A stretch of DNA of 32,302 nucleotides from NCBI GenBank assembly GCA_026134085.1, contig JAOQIN010000020.1:1-32302 (forward strand). Direction: 5' to 3'. Shown in pieces: positions 23,738 to 31,752 of the stretch. The stretch comes from Candidatus Methanoxibalbensis ujae (GTDB lineage: Archaea; Halobacteriota; Syntropharchaeia; Alkanophagales; Methanospirareceae). The notes beneath the pieces are model-generated. The model was not told the origin of the DNA. It did no database searches and was given only the letters and a program-made list of their open reading frames with translations. The translations under genes and the position numbers were made by a program. The number at the start of each line of letters is the position of its first letter. Position 1 is the stretch's first letter.

Positions 23738-24154
23738 GTGGTGGTCGTGACCAAAGAAGTGCATCTTCGCACGGAGGGGGAGGTGCAGATAATAGACATA
23801 ACCGATATTGTGAATCGTGCGCTTGATGAAAGCGAGATAGAGAACGGCATCGTCACAGTATTTGTTCCGGGCTCAACAGCCGCAGTCACAACCATAGAAT
23901 ATGAGCCGGGTCTGTTAAATGACCTGCCAGCTGCGCTTGAGAGACTCTTTCCGAAAGACATTCAATACGAGCATGAGAAACGATGGCATGACGGCAACGG
24001 GCACTCACATGTCCGCGCAGCATTTTTGGGTCCTTCCCTGACGATCCCCTTCAGAAATAAGCGCATGATGCTCGGCACATGGCAGCAGCTCGTGTTCGTG
24101 GAACTAGACAACAAACCGCGCTCAAGAAAAATCATATTGCAGATAATCGGTTGA
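23738..24154 (+). CDS. YjbQ/UPF0047 family protein
   Basis: A 138-residue protein of the widespread UPF0047 family. Conserved blocks are GIVTVFVPGSTAAVTTIEYEPGL (residues 37-59), then HSHVRAAFLGPSLTIPF and LGTWQQLVFVELDNKPRSR. The WHDGNGHSH region has the conserved histidines that bind metal in known structures. Weak thiamin phosphate synthase activity has been reported for Escherichia coli YjbQ; the true role is unclear. The start is one of several GTG codons (23738, 23741, 23747) with no ribosome binding site. A TATA-like AAATTTATATTTTC at about 23694-23707 would start transcription close to them. Confidence 0.9.
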   Translation: MVVVTKEVHLRTEGEVQIIDITDIVNRALDESEIENGIVTVFVPGSTAAVTTIEYEPGLLNDLPAALERLFPKDIQYEHEKRWHDGNGHSHVRAAFLGPSLTIPFRNKRMMLGTWQQLVFVELDNKPRSRKIILQIIG

Positions 24155-24250
24155 GCTCAGTTTCAGTTAGCTCAAACCAGTTAGCTCAGTTGAACTCAGT
24201 TGAGCCCATTAAACATTAAACACCGCTCCCCAAAACACTCCAAAACACTC

Positions 24251-24991
24251 CTAAAGAGGAGTTATCTCCGTGCATATTGTTCTTCTGCCCAGCAGCACGT
24301 CAGCCACCCTTTCGGGATGTTTTCCGCTCACGATTATACATCTCATGTTGTTCTCCTTCAGAAATCCCGGCAGCGCCTCATCAACACATCCGAACAATCT
24401 GCGTCTTATGATTTCATCCGCGCTTATCCTCCTCATGACAACGCGCTGTCTGTCGTAAATGCCATCAACATCAGTAAGCTTCACAAGCCTTTTAGCACCG
24501 AGTCTCATAGCGACGAACGCTGCGATTGTGTCTGAGGTGACATTCCACGAATGTTCAAGCCTGTCATCCTCCCTCAGCAGCTGAAAAGGAAGAAAAACAG
24601 ATATTCCTTTCTTCGCAGCGTGAATTTCATCAACTCGCTCAACGAATACCTTTCTCTCCGTCGAATCTTTGCTGTCATCTGTGCTTTTATGCTGTCGGCT
24701 TGAATCTGTGCCTGCCGAGTCTGTGAATGAGTCTGTGAATGAGTCTGTGAAGAAAAACGCATATTGATGCATTGCAAGGACAGCCATCCAGTGCGCTGCG
24801 TCATCGGACACATCGTTTTCAAATGCTATTTTCCTCACAAACGATGCGAAAGGGCCGCCCCCTGGAACAACAACAATGTTTAACGCGTTCTCATAAGAGA
24901 AGCGCTTCAGAAATTGAATGATCTCCCTGCTGTATCTGAAAAGGCTGCCCCCTATCTTCAGAACCTCCAGCCTGATTGATGCTTTCTGCAT
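24251..24991 (-). CDS. mfnE: Amino acid kinase family, MfnE-like (methanofuran synthesis)
   Basis: COG2054 kinase. The characterised member, MfnE, phosphorylates 5-(aminomethyl)-3-furanmethanol phosphate to the diphosphate on the way to methanofuran. EVLKIGGSLF at the start, VVVPGGGPFASFVRK (phosphate loop), DAAHWMAVLAMHQYAFFF (group signature), NVTSDTIAAFVAMRLGAKR and KLTDVDGIYD are in family order; the end is ICTEITPL. An insert after AFFF carries three FTDS copies and a Ser/Asp stretch of about 30 residues, from a 12-bp tandem repeat. ATG 24991 or GTG 24997 starts it; the latter overlaps the DUF1614 stop by four bases (GTGA), so translation is probably coupled. Confidence 0.82.
   Translation of the reverse strand: MQKASIRLEVLKIGGSLFRYSREIIQFLKRFSYENALNIVVVPGGGPFASFVRKIAFENDVSDDAAHWMAVLAMHQYAFFFTDSFTDSFTDSAGTDSSRQHKSTDDSKDSTERKVFVERVDEIHAAKKGISVFLPFQLLREDDRLEHSWNVTSDTIAAFVAMRLGAKRLVKLTDVDGIYDRQRVVMRRISADEIIRRRLFGCVDEALPGFLKENNMRCIIVSGKHPERVADVLLGRRTICTEITPL
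24718..24751. repeat. 12-bp tandem repeat inside mfnE
   Basis: GAGTCTGTGAAT is repeated twice plus ten bases of a third copy. It encodes the Phe-Thr-Asp-Ser repeat in the MfnE insert. The unit length keeps the reading frame. Confidence 0.9.
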
Positions 24992-24993
24992 GT

Positions 24994-25707
24994 TCACATG
25001 GATGCGATTATTGTTGATAGCAGAGATACGATAAACACTGCGCTGAATCCGCAATCTGCCACCGCGCCTCCTATATTTATGAATGCACTTCCATGTTTTT
25101 CCTTTGGAAAGGAAACGAGCGTTATCAGAATACCCGTGCAGATACCGAGTATGGCAGGCACGAAGACCAGGGATGCGAGGCATGTGCAGTTGCATTCAGA
25201 AGGTGCGAGTATAATCGCGAGCGGAATTGCCAATATGCCCACATAACTCGGAACAACAATTCCTATGCCCGTCCTGAACTCTGAGAGCGAGTATGCGATT
25301 ATTGTCATCAGAAAATATGAGAGTGAGCACTCAAAATAGGGCACTCCCTCGGAAAAAAGCAGGAAAATCGCAAACACAACAGGAATCAGAAATCCGCCTG
25401 CATTGAGCGTAACTGTCGTGTTGTATGCGCGCGCCGACCCCTCTCGCACCTCCTCCAAAACTCGCACTTTGTATATCTCGCCGAGAACTTCCAACGCCTC
25501 ATCGCCCAATCTCGGCTTCCTCGTCTTCATTTCAAACAGCGGTATCTCAAATATGCTGCCCAGGAGCATTGCAGCGCTTACCACTAAAAACATGCGGGCA
25601 CCTGAATCCTCCCAGCAGCAAAAAAAACATGCAATGAGCACCACCGCATAAAACATAAATGTTCTCAGTTCCTGCCTGTTCACAACACCCCTTCTCATCT
25701 CTCTCAT
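24994..25707 (-). CDS. DUF1614 integral membrane protein
   Basis: A multi-pass membrane protein of the archaeal/bacterial DUF1614 family, about 237 residues from ATG 25707. After a first pair of helices (FMFYAVVLIACFFCC, MFLVVSAAMLLGSIF), EIPLFEMKTRKP is the conserved cytosolic stretch. LNAGGFLIPVVFAIFLLF, VVPSYVGILAIPLAIILA, VFVPAILGICTGILIT and the glycine-rich FINIGGAVADCGFSAVFIV complete about seven helices. The function is unknown. Its TGA overlaps the possible GTG start of mfnE. In-frame ATG 25698 and a GTG a few codons later are alternative starts. Confidence 0.82.
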   Translation of the reverse strand: MREMRRGVVNRQELRTFMFYAVVLIACFFCCWEDSGARMFLVVSAAMLLGSIFEIPLFEMKTRKPRLGDEALEVLGEIYKVRVLEEVREGSARAYNTTVTLNAGGFLIPVVFAIFLLFSEGVPYFECSLSYFLMTIIAYSLSEFRTGIGIVVPSYVGILAIPLAIILAPSECNCTCLASLVFVPAILGICTGILITLVSFPKEKHGSAFINIGGAVADCGFSAVFIVSLLSTIIASM

Positions 25708-25749
25708 CCTGACGCAGGAGACTCCCTCTTTGCGCTTCGTCTGGCACAC

Positions 25750-26294
25750 ATCACACCGTCAGGTCACCGCTATGAAACGCTATGAACACGGGCTCCGCAC
25801 ACACCATATCTTTTGAGGCCGGCTCAGCCCCTCAGCCGAGCAGCCTGCCACACCCACGCCCGATATCCCTTCAGATGTTTGAAATTTAATGGTTTTCTCC
25901 TAATTCAATTCACTGCTCAAAAAGTCGGTGACCGCTAAACTTCTCAGCGACATTTCAAAATCATCATTTGTCCCCGCCATTGAGATGAAATGTGTGAGAT
26001 GACTCGGAATTTCAGCACTGCTCCCGCATAGCCGCTTATCGCTTCCTTGATTTGCTTTTGGCTTTTTATGTGAATCCATCCACCATGTGGATCTTTGCAC
26101 CATGTGGATCTTTGCACCATGTGGATCTTCATTCACCATGTGAGTTCCCATTCCCATTCGCCATATCACCATATTCTCTCCCGCCCGCATGCCACTTATT
26201 GACATAGCTGAACTGCGCGCATGCAAAAGAGGTGTTTAAATAATGAGAAGCAACTCATAAATGGAAGGAGGCAGAAGGAGGGAGGGGGACAGAG
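25750..26294. other. Intergenic region, possible decayed ORF
   Basis: About 540 bases. A minus frame (25900-26226) ends with FISMAGTNDDFEMSLRSL and could be the tail of a lost gene, but its N-terminal half is translated repeat DNA. TTTAAATAATG at about 26235-26245 may be the TATA box for rbkR. Otherwise nothing is seen. Confidence 0.3.
26081..26129. repeat. 17-bp tandem repeat, almost three copies
   Basis: CACCATGTGGATCTTTG at 26081 and 26098 is exact; a third copy from 26115 matches for 15 bases. A further CACCATGTG follows at about 26134. Confidence 0.9.
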
Positions 26295-26981
26295 GTGAAG
26301 GTGAATGCGGATATGTTGTTTTCACTGAGGAAGCTTGCGTTGCTCGGTGCGATGGAGCAGCCCATAAAGCTTTCGGCTACGCACTTTTCTGAGGTGCTGG
26401 GGTCAAGCATCCAGACGGCTGCGAGGAGGTTGCAGGAGCTTGAGCGTGAGGGTCTTGTTTACAGGCGGCTTACGGGTGACGGGCAGTGGGTCATGCTTAC
26501 GAGACGCGGCATAGATATGCTGAAAGCTGAATGCCTGGAATACAGGCAGATATTTGTGAGGAAGACGAGAATGGAAGTTGAGCTTGTCGGTCGTGTGATA
26601 ACGGGTCTCGGTGAGGGAAAATATTACACAACGCTTGAAGGTTATAAGAAGCAGTTCAAAGAAAAACTTGGATTTTATCCGTTTCCGGGAACGCTGAATC
26701 TGAGATTGGACGCACACAGTGTTGAAGCACGAAGAGCGTTGGAGTGGGGAAATGCGATCGAGATAGAAGGCTTCAAAACTGAAATACGAACATTCGGCGG
26801 CGGCAGATGCTATCCATGCCGCATATTACACGAGCGCGCACACAGCATACGAAGCTTCGTGATAATCCCCGAAAGAACACACTATCCCAATGACATCATT
26901 GAGATAATATCTCCCGTCTACCTGAGAAAGGAGCTCAACCTCAAAGATGGCGATGAACTGCGCATCCGCATTCATGTCTGA
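26295..26981 (+). CDS. rbkR: RbkR: CTP-dependent riboflavin kinase with HTH regulator domain
   Basis: A two-domain archaeal protein. Residues 1-85 form a winged helix (LRKLALLGAMEQPIKLSATHFSEVL, TAARRLQELEREGLVYRR, MLTRRGIDML). Residues 92-228 are the CTP-dependent riboflavin kinase that makes FMN: LVGRVITGLGEGKYYTTLEGY, FKEKLGFYPFPGTLNLRL, GGGRCYPCRI and the end LKDGDELRIRIHV. RbkR proteins are known to control riboflavin genes as well as making FMN. GTG 26295 has GGAGGGGG six bases upstream. It lies 105 bases before ribB on the same strand, with a palindrome in the gap. Confidence 0.95.
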   Translation: MKVNADMLFSLRKLALLGAMEQPIKLSATHFSEVLGSSIQTAARRLQELEREGLVYRRLTGDGQWVMLTRRGIDMLKAECLEYRQIFVRKTRMEVELVGRVITGLGEGKYYTTLEGYKKQFKEKLGFYPFPGTLNLRLDAHSVEARRALEWGNAIEIEGFKTEIRTFGGGRCYPCRILHERAHSIRSFVIIPERTHYPNDIIEIISPVYLRKELNLKDGDELRIRIHV

Positions 26982-26989
26982 GCTGCGTT

Positions 26990-27004
26990 TGACATGTTAT
27001 GTCA
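26990..27004. promoter_or_regulatory. Perfect palindrome before ribB, candidate RbkR operator
   Basis: TGACATGTTATGTCA consists of two 6-base arms around GTT, placed about ten bases before the ribB TATA box. A dimeric winged-helix regulator such as the neighbouring RbkR would bind such a site. A TGACAT half site also occurs at about 26199, upstream of rbkR. Binding is inferred. Confidence 0.45.
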
Positions 27005-27012
27005 CATGCACA

Positions 27013-27048
27013 ATACATATAAAAAATATGATGATAATCAAAATATGT
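27013..27048 (+). promoter_or_regulatory. ribB promoter: TATA box and second inverted repeat
   Basis: CATATAAAA (27016-27024) is a good TATA box; transcription should begin near 27047, leaving a leader of about 40 bases with GGAGGAGGGAG. ATACATAT at 27013-27020 and ATATGTAT about 22 bases on form an 8-bp inverted repeat that overlaps the TATA box and may be a second regulator site. Confidence 0.45.
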
Positions 27049-27086
27049 ATGAAAAATGAGAGAGAAGGAGGAGGGAGAATATAAGA

Positions 27087-27818
27087 ATGATGCCGCAAAC
27101 TGTGCTCAGGGGCATAGAGGATTTTCGCAAGGGAAAAGTGGTTCTGATATATGATGCGGATGACAGGGAGCGTGAGACTGACATAGCGATGCCGGCGTTT
27201 GCTGTGACGCCGCGTGATGTTGCGTTTTTCAGGAAGTTTGGCGGAGGGCTTATATGTGTTGCGATACACCCTGTTGCTGCGGAGAAGCTTGGATTGCCTT
27301 TTATAAGCGATGTTTTGCGCTGTTCAGCGGAGAAATTCACATCACTTCAGTGTCTTGTGGAGGAGGAGGGAGATGTTCCGTACGACAGGCGCTCATCATT
27401 CTCGCTCTGGGTCAATCATCGCAACACATTCACGGGAATCACAGACCGTGACAGGGCTCTCACGATAAGGCATATAGGAAGAGCTGTTGAGAGGGTGCTT
27501 GCAGGCATGTCATACGAATTCTGCAGCGAATTCAGAACGCCCGGGCATGTGGCGATCCTCCGTGCCGCAGATGGACTTCTGGCTGAACGGAAAGGACAGA
27601 CAGAGCTGTCAATCGTTCTCGCGATGCTCGCCGGCGTTCCTCCTGCTGTGGTTATCTGCGAGATGCTTGATGAGGAAAACGGAAAAGCTCTTTCAAAAGC
27701 GAAAGCAGAATCCTTCGCAAATTCCCACAAAATCACTTTCCTTCAGGGAAGAGACATAGAAAAAGCGTTTGAAATGCTGCCCCCTCTCTCATCACTTTAT
27801 AACATCTACCTCATATAG
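27087..27818 (+). CDS. ribB: 3,4-dihydroxy-2-butanone 4-phosphate synthase
   Basis: Makes the four-carbon riboflavin precursor from ribulose 5-phosphate. The 243-residue single-domain protein has YDADDRERETDIAMPA (22-37) with the acidic and Arg-Glu metal/substrate site, GGGLICVAI, a shortened acidic segment, NHRNTFTGITDRDRALTIR, FRTPGHVAILRAADGLL and ERKGQTELSIVLAMLAGV. No GTP cyclohydrolase II domain is fused, as usual in archaea. AGAAGGAGGAGGGAG precedes ATG 27087; the second codon is also ATG. It ends with TAG, then TAA two codons later. With rbkR it forms a riboflavin/FMN pair. Confidence 0.95.
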   Translation: MMPQTVLRGIEDFRKGKVVLIYDADDRERETDIAMPAFAVTPRDVAFFRKFGGGLICVAIHPVAAEKLGLPFISDVLRCSAEKFTSLQCLVEEEGDVPYDRRSSFSLWVNHRNTFTGITDRDRALTIRHIGRAVERVLAGMSYEFCSEFRTPGHVAILRAADGLLAERKGQTELSIVLAMLAGVPPAVVICEMLDEENGKALSKAKAESFANSHKITFLQGRDIEKAFEMLPPLSSLYNIYLI

Positions 27819-27852
27819 ATCCTATAATAAAATGAGATCCTATAATAAAATG
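27817..27852. repeat. 18-bp perfect tandem duplication at the ribB stop
   Basis: AGATCCTATAATAAAATG occurs twice exactly; its first copy includes the last two bases of the ribB stop codon. Confidence 0.9.
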
Positions 27853-27983
27853 TCGTAATCTCATGAGTAACATTTTCTTTCAATACAATGTGAAATGATG
27901 TTCATTTTTTGTGAGAAATTCTTAAGAGGAGAGGATGAGAACAACTATGCAAAGGGGTGTGTGTCCTTTTCTGCGCTATGCAT

Positions 27984-28009
27984 GTTTATTTTTTCATTTT
28001 TTATTTTTT
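27984..28009 (+). terminator. T-rich terminator after ribB
   Basis: TTTATTTTTTCATTTTTTATTTTTTC is a strong archaeal-style T tract on the plus strand, about 170 bases after ribB. It overlaps the last codons of the convergent UPF0058 gene. Confidence 0.5.
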
Positions 28010-28240
28010 CAACAGCATCTCAGGTGAGATGACTGATGATTTCTTTGCAGCCGCGGAGACGAGCTCGGAAAGAAGCACAAAAATAGCCTGCTTGTGCTCT
28101 TCCTTGCTGCGATGCACCTGAAACGGCGATATGTCCAGCGATTTATATCGCACGAAGTCACATGCCAGACCGTTCTTCTCGCAGAACTCCTTCAACTGCA
28201 CAAGAAGCATGTGAAGATGGATAATCTCCTCCTTCTTCAT
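28001..28240 (-). CDS. UPF0058 family protein
   Basis: A 79-residue archaeal protein of unknown function. KKEEIIHLHMLLVQLKEF (2-19), the charged centre and HRSKEEHKQAIFVLLSEL (43-60) are the two conserved helices of UPF0058. The His/Glu pairs in them could bind metal. There is no Shine-Dalgarno before the ATG. A TATA-like TTAAATAATAAG centred 25 bases upstream (about 28259-28271) predicts a leaderless mRNA. It is convergent with ribB and divergent from the tRNA gene. Confidence 0.88.
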   Translation of the reverse strand: MKKEEIIHLHMLLVQLKEFCEKNGLACDFVRYKSLDISPFQVHRSKEEHKQAIFVLLSELVSAAAKKSSVISPEMLLKK

Positions 28241-28318
28241 CTTCTATATATACGCAATCTTATTATTTAAGATTTGTGCATAACTGTTAAATTGAGCATT
28301 GGAGTATGAGATGAACAA

Positions 28319-28390
28319 GCCGCTGTAGCTCAGTGGTAGAGCGGCTGACTCGTAATCAGCAGGTCGTGGGTTCAAATCCCACCAGCGGCT
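28319..28390 (+). tRNA. tRNA-Thr (anticodon CGT)
   Basis: A full cloverleaf of 72 bases. The acceptor stem is GCCGCTG/CAGCGGC, the D stem GCTC/GAGC, the anticodon stem GCTGA/TCAGC with loop CTCGTAA (anticodon CGT, reading ACG) and the T arm GTGGG-TTCAAAT-CCCAC. The discriminator base is T. CCA is not encoded and there is no intron. It reads toward proS 40 bases downstream. Confidence 0.96.
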
Positions 28391-28429
28391 TGATCGGTTG
28401 CTCTTTTGTCAATGCGATGGTGATACGAG

Positions 28430-29974
28430 ATGGCGGGGGGAGAAATGACGAGCGATGTGAATGCCGGCGCAGCGGCGAAGGGACTGCCGCGTCGTGACGA
28501 TTTCAGTGATTGGTATTCTGAGATCCTGTGGCGTGCTGAGATAGTTGACACGAGGTATCCCGTGAAAGGTGTGTGTGTGTGGCAGCCGTTTGGATTCAAG
28601 ATGCGAAGTCTCATCTACAGCATATTGCGTTCTCTACTTGACGACAGCGGTCATGAGGAAGTGCTTTTCCCGCTTTTGATACCGAGGAGTGAGTTGATGA
28701 AGGAGGAGGAGCACATAAAAGGGTTTGAGGGTGAAGTTTTCTGGGTGACGAGAGGGGGATATGAGGAGCTTGATGTGCCATTGGCACTGCGACCCACATC
28801 TGAAACCGCAATATATCCCATGTTAAATCTGTGGATAAGGTCTCATCGAGACCTTCCGATCCGCATATATCAGGTTGTGAATGTCTTCAGATATGAGACA
28901 AAGCACACGAGGCCTCTTATAAGGGTTCGTGAGATAACATCTTTCAAGGAGGCGCACACCGCGCATGCGAGTCGTGAAGATGCTGAGGAGCAGGTGCATG
29001 TTGCGGTTGAGATATACAAACGCTTCTTTGACAGATTGGCAGTTCCTTATATTGTGACGGAGAGACCCGAATGGGACAAATTTCCAGGCGCAGAACGAAC
29101 AATTGCGTTTGACACACTCATGCCAGATGGCAGGACAATGCAGATAGCCACAATTCACATGCTCGGCGACAAGTTCGCACGCACATTTGATATAACATTT
29201 GAAGATTGTGATGGAAACCGAAAATTCGTGCAGCAGACGTGCTACGGAATTTCAGAGCGCTGTGTTGCGGCGGTCATCGCCGTTCATGGCGACGATCATG
29301 GCTTGGTCCTGCCGCCTGAGGTCGCGCCTGTTCAGGTTGTCATAGTTCCGATAGTGTTTTCAAGGGATGAAATGCGTGATGATGTGCTCTCAGTATGCTC
29401 TGAATTGAGAGATGCACTTGATGATGCGAACATACGCGTGGTGCTTGATGATTCAGATGAGCGACCGGGTGCAAAGTTCTATAAATGGGAGATGAAAGGG
29501 GTGCCTCTTCGCATTGAGGTTGGTCCGAGAGACCTGAAAACGGGAAAATGCGTGTTCGTCACGAGACATGACCTCAATAAATTCCATGTGAATCTCTCAA
29601 CAGAGGAAGTCGTTGGCATGGTGAGGAAAACACTCGCTCGCATATATGAGGAAATGAAAGCGAACGCGTGGCGCAGGTTCAACGATATGATAATATCGCT
29701 CTCAGCAGAAACGACAGCTGCTTCATCAGCGGAATCAGATGCATCAGATGCATCATCAGATACATCAGCATCAGATGAAGATGTGCTGTCTCTCATAGGT
29801 GCAAAAATGAGGGGTGGCATCGTAAATGTTTTCATGTGCCCCAAATGTGGGAAGGCGCTGAAGGAGCTCACAGGCGCATCCGTCCTCGGAACTCCTTTTG
29901 ATGGCAGAAAGAAAGGAAAATGTGTCGTATGCTCGCAGGAGTGCGCTGAACTGTATGTGGCAAGAACCTATTGA
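28430..29974 (+). CDS. proS: Prolyl-tRNA synthetase (archaeal/eukaryotic type)
   Basis: Charges tRNA-Pro with proline. The 514-residue class II synthetase has [16 protein letters not shown] near the start, [12 protein letters not shown] (120-131), QVVNVFRYE (148-156, motif 2) with [21 protein letters not shown], and [24 protein letters not shown] in the motif 3 region. The anticodon-binding domain contains [11 protein letters not shown]. The C-terminal zinc-like domain has Cys470, 473, 498 and 501, and the chain ends in Tyr, both marks of this type. A Ser/Ala/Asp insert (about 435-455) is a low-complexity expansion of GCATCAGAT-like repeats. ATG 28445 with GGGGGGAG is an alternative start. 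Confidence 0.96.
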   Translation: MAGGEMTSDVNAGAAAKGLPRRDDFSDWYSEILWRAEIVDTRYPVKGVCVWQPFGFKMRSLIYSILRSLLDDSGHEEVLFPLLIPRSELMKEEEHIKGFEGEVFWVTRGGYEELDVPLALRPTSETAIYPMLNLWIRSHRDLPIRIYQVVNVFRYETKHTRPLIRVREITSFKEAHTAHASREDAEEQVHVAVEIYKRFFDRLAVPYIVTERPEWDKFPGAERTIAFDTLMPDGRTMQIATIHMLGDKFARTFDITFEDCDGNRKFVQQTCYGISERCVAAVIAVHGDDHGLVLPPEVAPVQVVIVPIVFSRDEMRDDVLSVCSELRDALDDANIRVVLDDSDERPGAKFYKWEMKGVPLRIEVGPRDLKTGKCVFVTRHDLNKFHVNLSTEEVVGMVRKTLARIYEEMKANAWRRFNDMIISLSAETTAASSAESDASDASSDTSASDEDVLSLIGAKMRGGIVNVFMCPKCGKALKELTGASVLGTPFDGRKKGKCVVCSQECAELYVARTY

Positions 29975-30356
29975 GAAGGCAGAATGGCTGTTTCCGGTGG
30001 AGGATTCACCTCCTGAATCAGATCGGCTTGGTGACGGTGACCGCCCACGCGCATTTTTCATCAATTTGTGCGCCTCTTCTCCGAATCCTCACCTCATCCT
30101 CTAATTCCCGCTTTGACCTCTAAGTCAAATCAATTCACACATTTCATCTCAGAATGTCCTGCATGCGGTTTGAGCTGAGCTTGAAGGTTGACAATCTCAA
30201 CTTCCATTCCTATATAGGAGGAAAAAAAGTGTTTTAGATCCCGGTATTTTCTCTATTTTATTTTTCATGTCGCTGTGTCGCACAAATGAATCAAAAACCA
30301 CATCACAATCGCATCATCTCCTGCTCGGTTGGAAGCCTGACCCTGCCTTCAAAATC
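29975..30356. other. Intergenic region between convergent genes
   Basis: No gene is seen. GGAGG-ATTCA-CCTCC (about 30000-30014) is a possible proS terminator stem. TCCTATATAGGA at 30208-30219 is a perfect 12-bp palindrome, followed by AGG and seven A, with no reading frame behind it. T-rich DNA follows at 30245-30267. Confidence 0.4.
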
Positions 30357-31166
30357 CTAAAAAACTGCTATACCCCCATAGCCCACGACATTTGAACGCT
30401 CTCCGGTCACATCGCCGCTCGTCGCGTATTTCAGCAGCATGCCTTTTGTCGCACCGATTTTTTTTGTTGCCACGATCATTGCACCGATAGGTCCCACGCC
30501 GCATGCGGAGGAATTCACCTCTCGCACAACTCTATAAAATGCAGATACATCCAATGCGCATACAGCATCAATCACCCGTTTATCACTCTCATGTGCAACA
30601 TTTTCGGGTTTATAATGTGTGAAATCTGAGGATGCTATCACAATCACCCTCTTATTCATACTCATAATCACATCTGCAATGCAGTCTCCAACTTCTTTTG
30701 CGGTTTCTTCATCATGAATGGCCATGCAGATGGGGACGAATTTGAAATTTTTGAAAATGTGTTGGAGGAATGGAAGTTGAACCTCTATTGAATGCTCCTG
30801 AGCGTGTGCGCTTTCCTCAATGTCTATGATTGTGCCTCTCAATGCGTTTATGAACTCCTCGTCAACATGGACCTCGCCGAGCGGTGTGAGCCATGTTGTG
30901 GCGGATGTGGCGACAGCTGAGCCAGCGAGGTAGTGGTTCGGTCCGAGTATCACGAATGTATCCGCCTGCGGCATCCTCGCGTAAACAGAGGCAGCAACGC
31001 TTCCCGAGTACATATAGCCGGCATGCGGGACAACAGCACCCTTCATTTCCGCAATTACATCACGGCTCAACCCGGAGAAGCACGCATCTATCTGCCTTCT
31101 CAATGCGGATTCGCTCCCTTCATAAAATATACCTGCCACCGCAGGTCGCCTTATTCCCGCTCTCAT
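30357..31166 (-). CDS. MEMO family protein
   Basis: Archaeal homologue of human MEMO1, related to extradiol dioxygenases. From ATG 31166 (GGGAGGAGGAG upstream) it has 269 residues, the family length. All landmark residues are present: His48 in VVPHAGY, His78 in GPNHYL, the QEHSIEVQLPFL block, the His in SSDFTHYK and the Cys in ACGVGPIGA. These form the metal site that in human MEMO1 binds copper or iron. The family often pairs with AMMECR1 and a radical SAM protein; no such partner is adjacent here, though a PflA-like gene lies 19 kb away. The natural stop is TAG. The next gene upstream on the same strand ends 58 bases before this start. Confidence 0.94.
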   Translation of the reverse strand: MRAGIRRPAVAGIFYEGSESALRRQIDACFSGLSRDVIAEMKGAVVPHAGYMYSGSVAASVYARMPQADTFVILGPNHYLAGSAVATSATTWLTPLGEVHVDEEFINALRGTIIDIEESAHAQEHSIEVQLPFLQHIFKNFKFVPICMAIHDEETAKEVGDCIADVIMSMNKRVIVIASSDFTHYKPENVAHESDKRVIDAVCALDVSAFYRVVREVNSSACGVGPIGAMIVATKKIGATKGMLLKYATSGDVTGERSNVVGYGGIAVF

Positions 31167-31224
31167 TTGTCTCCTCCTCCCTCTCATCTCGTAGGGCGTC
31201 TGTCTCATTCAACCGCAACTGTTT

Positions 31225-31752
31225 TCAACTGCAAACGCGATCCTCATCGCCACCGCTGTTGCATCTGTTTTCTGTATTTCTGCCGCTTTTGAGAATTCTG
31301 CTTATAGGAATCTGCCACAACATCAGCTCCCTTGTGATATTTCCGTATCCTCTATCCTGCTCGTGATCGCATCTTCCGTCGCCATCTAATTCAATTACTG
31401 ATATATCATCATCCTCATCTTCATCATCATCCGAAATTTCAATTTCATCAATGTCCTCTTCATCCTCATCCACTTCCATCAGATTGACCTCATCCACGTT
31501 TATCCCCAGTCGCTCAAGCTCTCTGACCGCCTCATCCTCGCTGATTTCCTTGTGGAACGAGATGCTGTACAGGGATGCGCCATATCGCTCCCAACCCGCA
31601 TCTGCCAGTTTCTCCATTATTGTTGCAATGTGATACAGCCGCTCCTTCAACTCGTCGCCGAGCGCTCTGATCTCGTCTGGCGAGACACTCTCAAGATCTC
31701 CTATCTCCCACTCAGGCTTGCCAAAGAGGAAAATGTCAACTTCAACACCCAT
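31225..31752 (-). CDS. Acidic archaeal protein of unknown function
   Basis: A 175-residue protein in two parts. Residues 1-92 look like a folded domain: VEVDIFLFGKPEWEIGDLES, IRALGDELKERLYHIATIMEKLADAGW, and SLYSISFHKEISEDEAVRELERLGI. Residues 93-125 are almost all Asp and Glu (EVDEDEEDIDEIEISDDDED), followed by a poorly conserved-looking basic tail. I recognise no named family. GGAGGTG is eight bases before the ATG. It is probably transcribed together with the MEMO gene 58 bases downstream, but no functional link is known to me. Confidence 0.72.
   Translation of the reverse strand: MGVEVDIFLFGKPEWEIGDLESVSPDEIRALGDELKERLYHIATIMEKLADAGWERYGASLYSISFHKEISEDEAVRELERLGINVDEVNLMEVDEDEEDIDEIEISDDDEDEDDDISVIELDGDGRCDHEQDRGYGNITRELMLWQIPISRILKSGRNTENRCNSGGDEDRVCS

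Noticed and set aside
27880-27890. CTTTCAATAC near 27880 as a stray CRISPR repeat
   Set aside because: Only nine bases match the repeat start and no second unit is present.
10555-31166. AmmeMemoRadiSam-type set (radical SAM plus MEMO)
   Set aside because: The radical SAM and MEMO genes are about 19 kb apart, not co-directed in one unit, and no AMMECR1 gene is seen.
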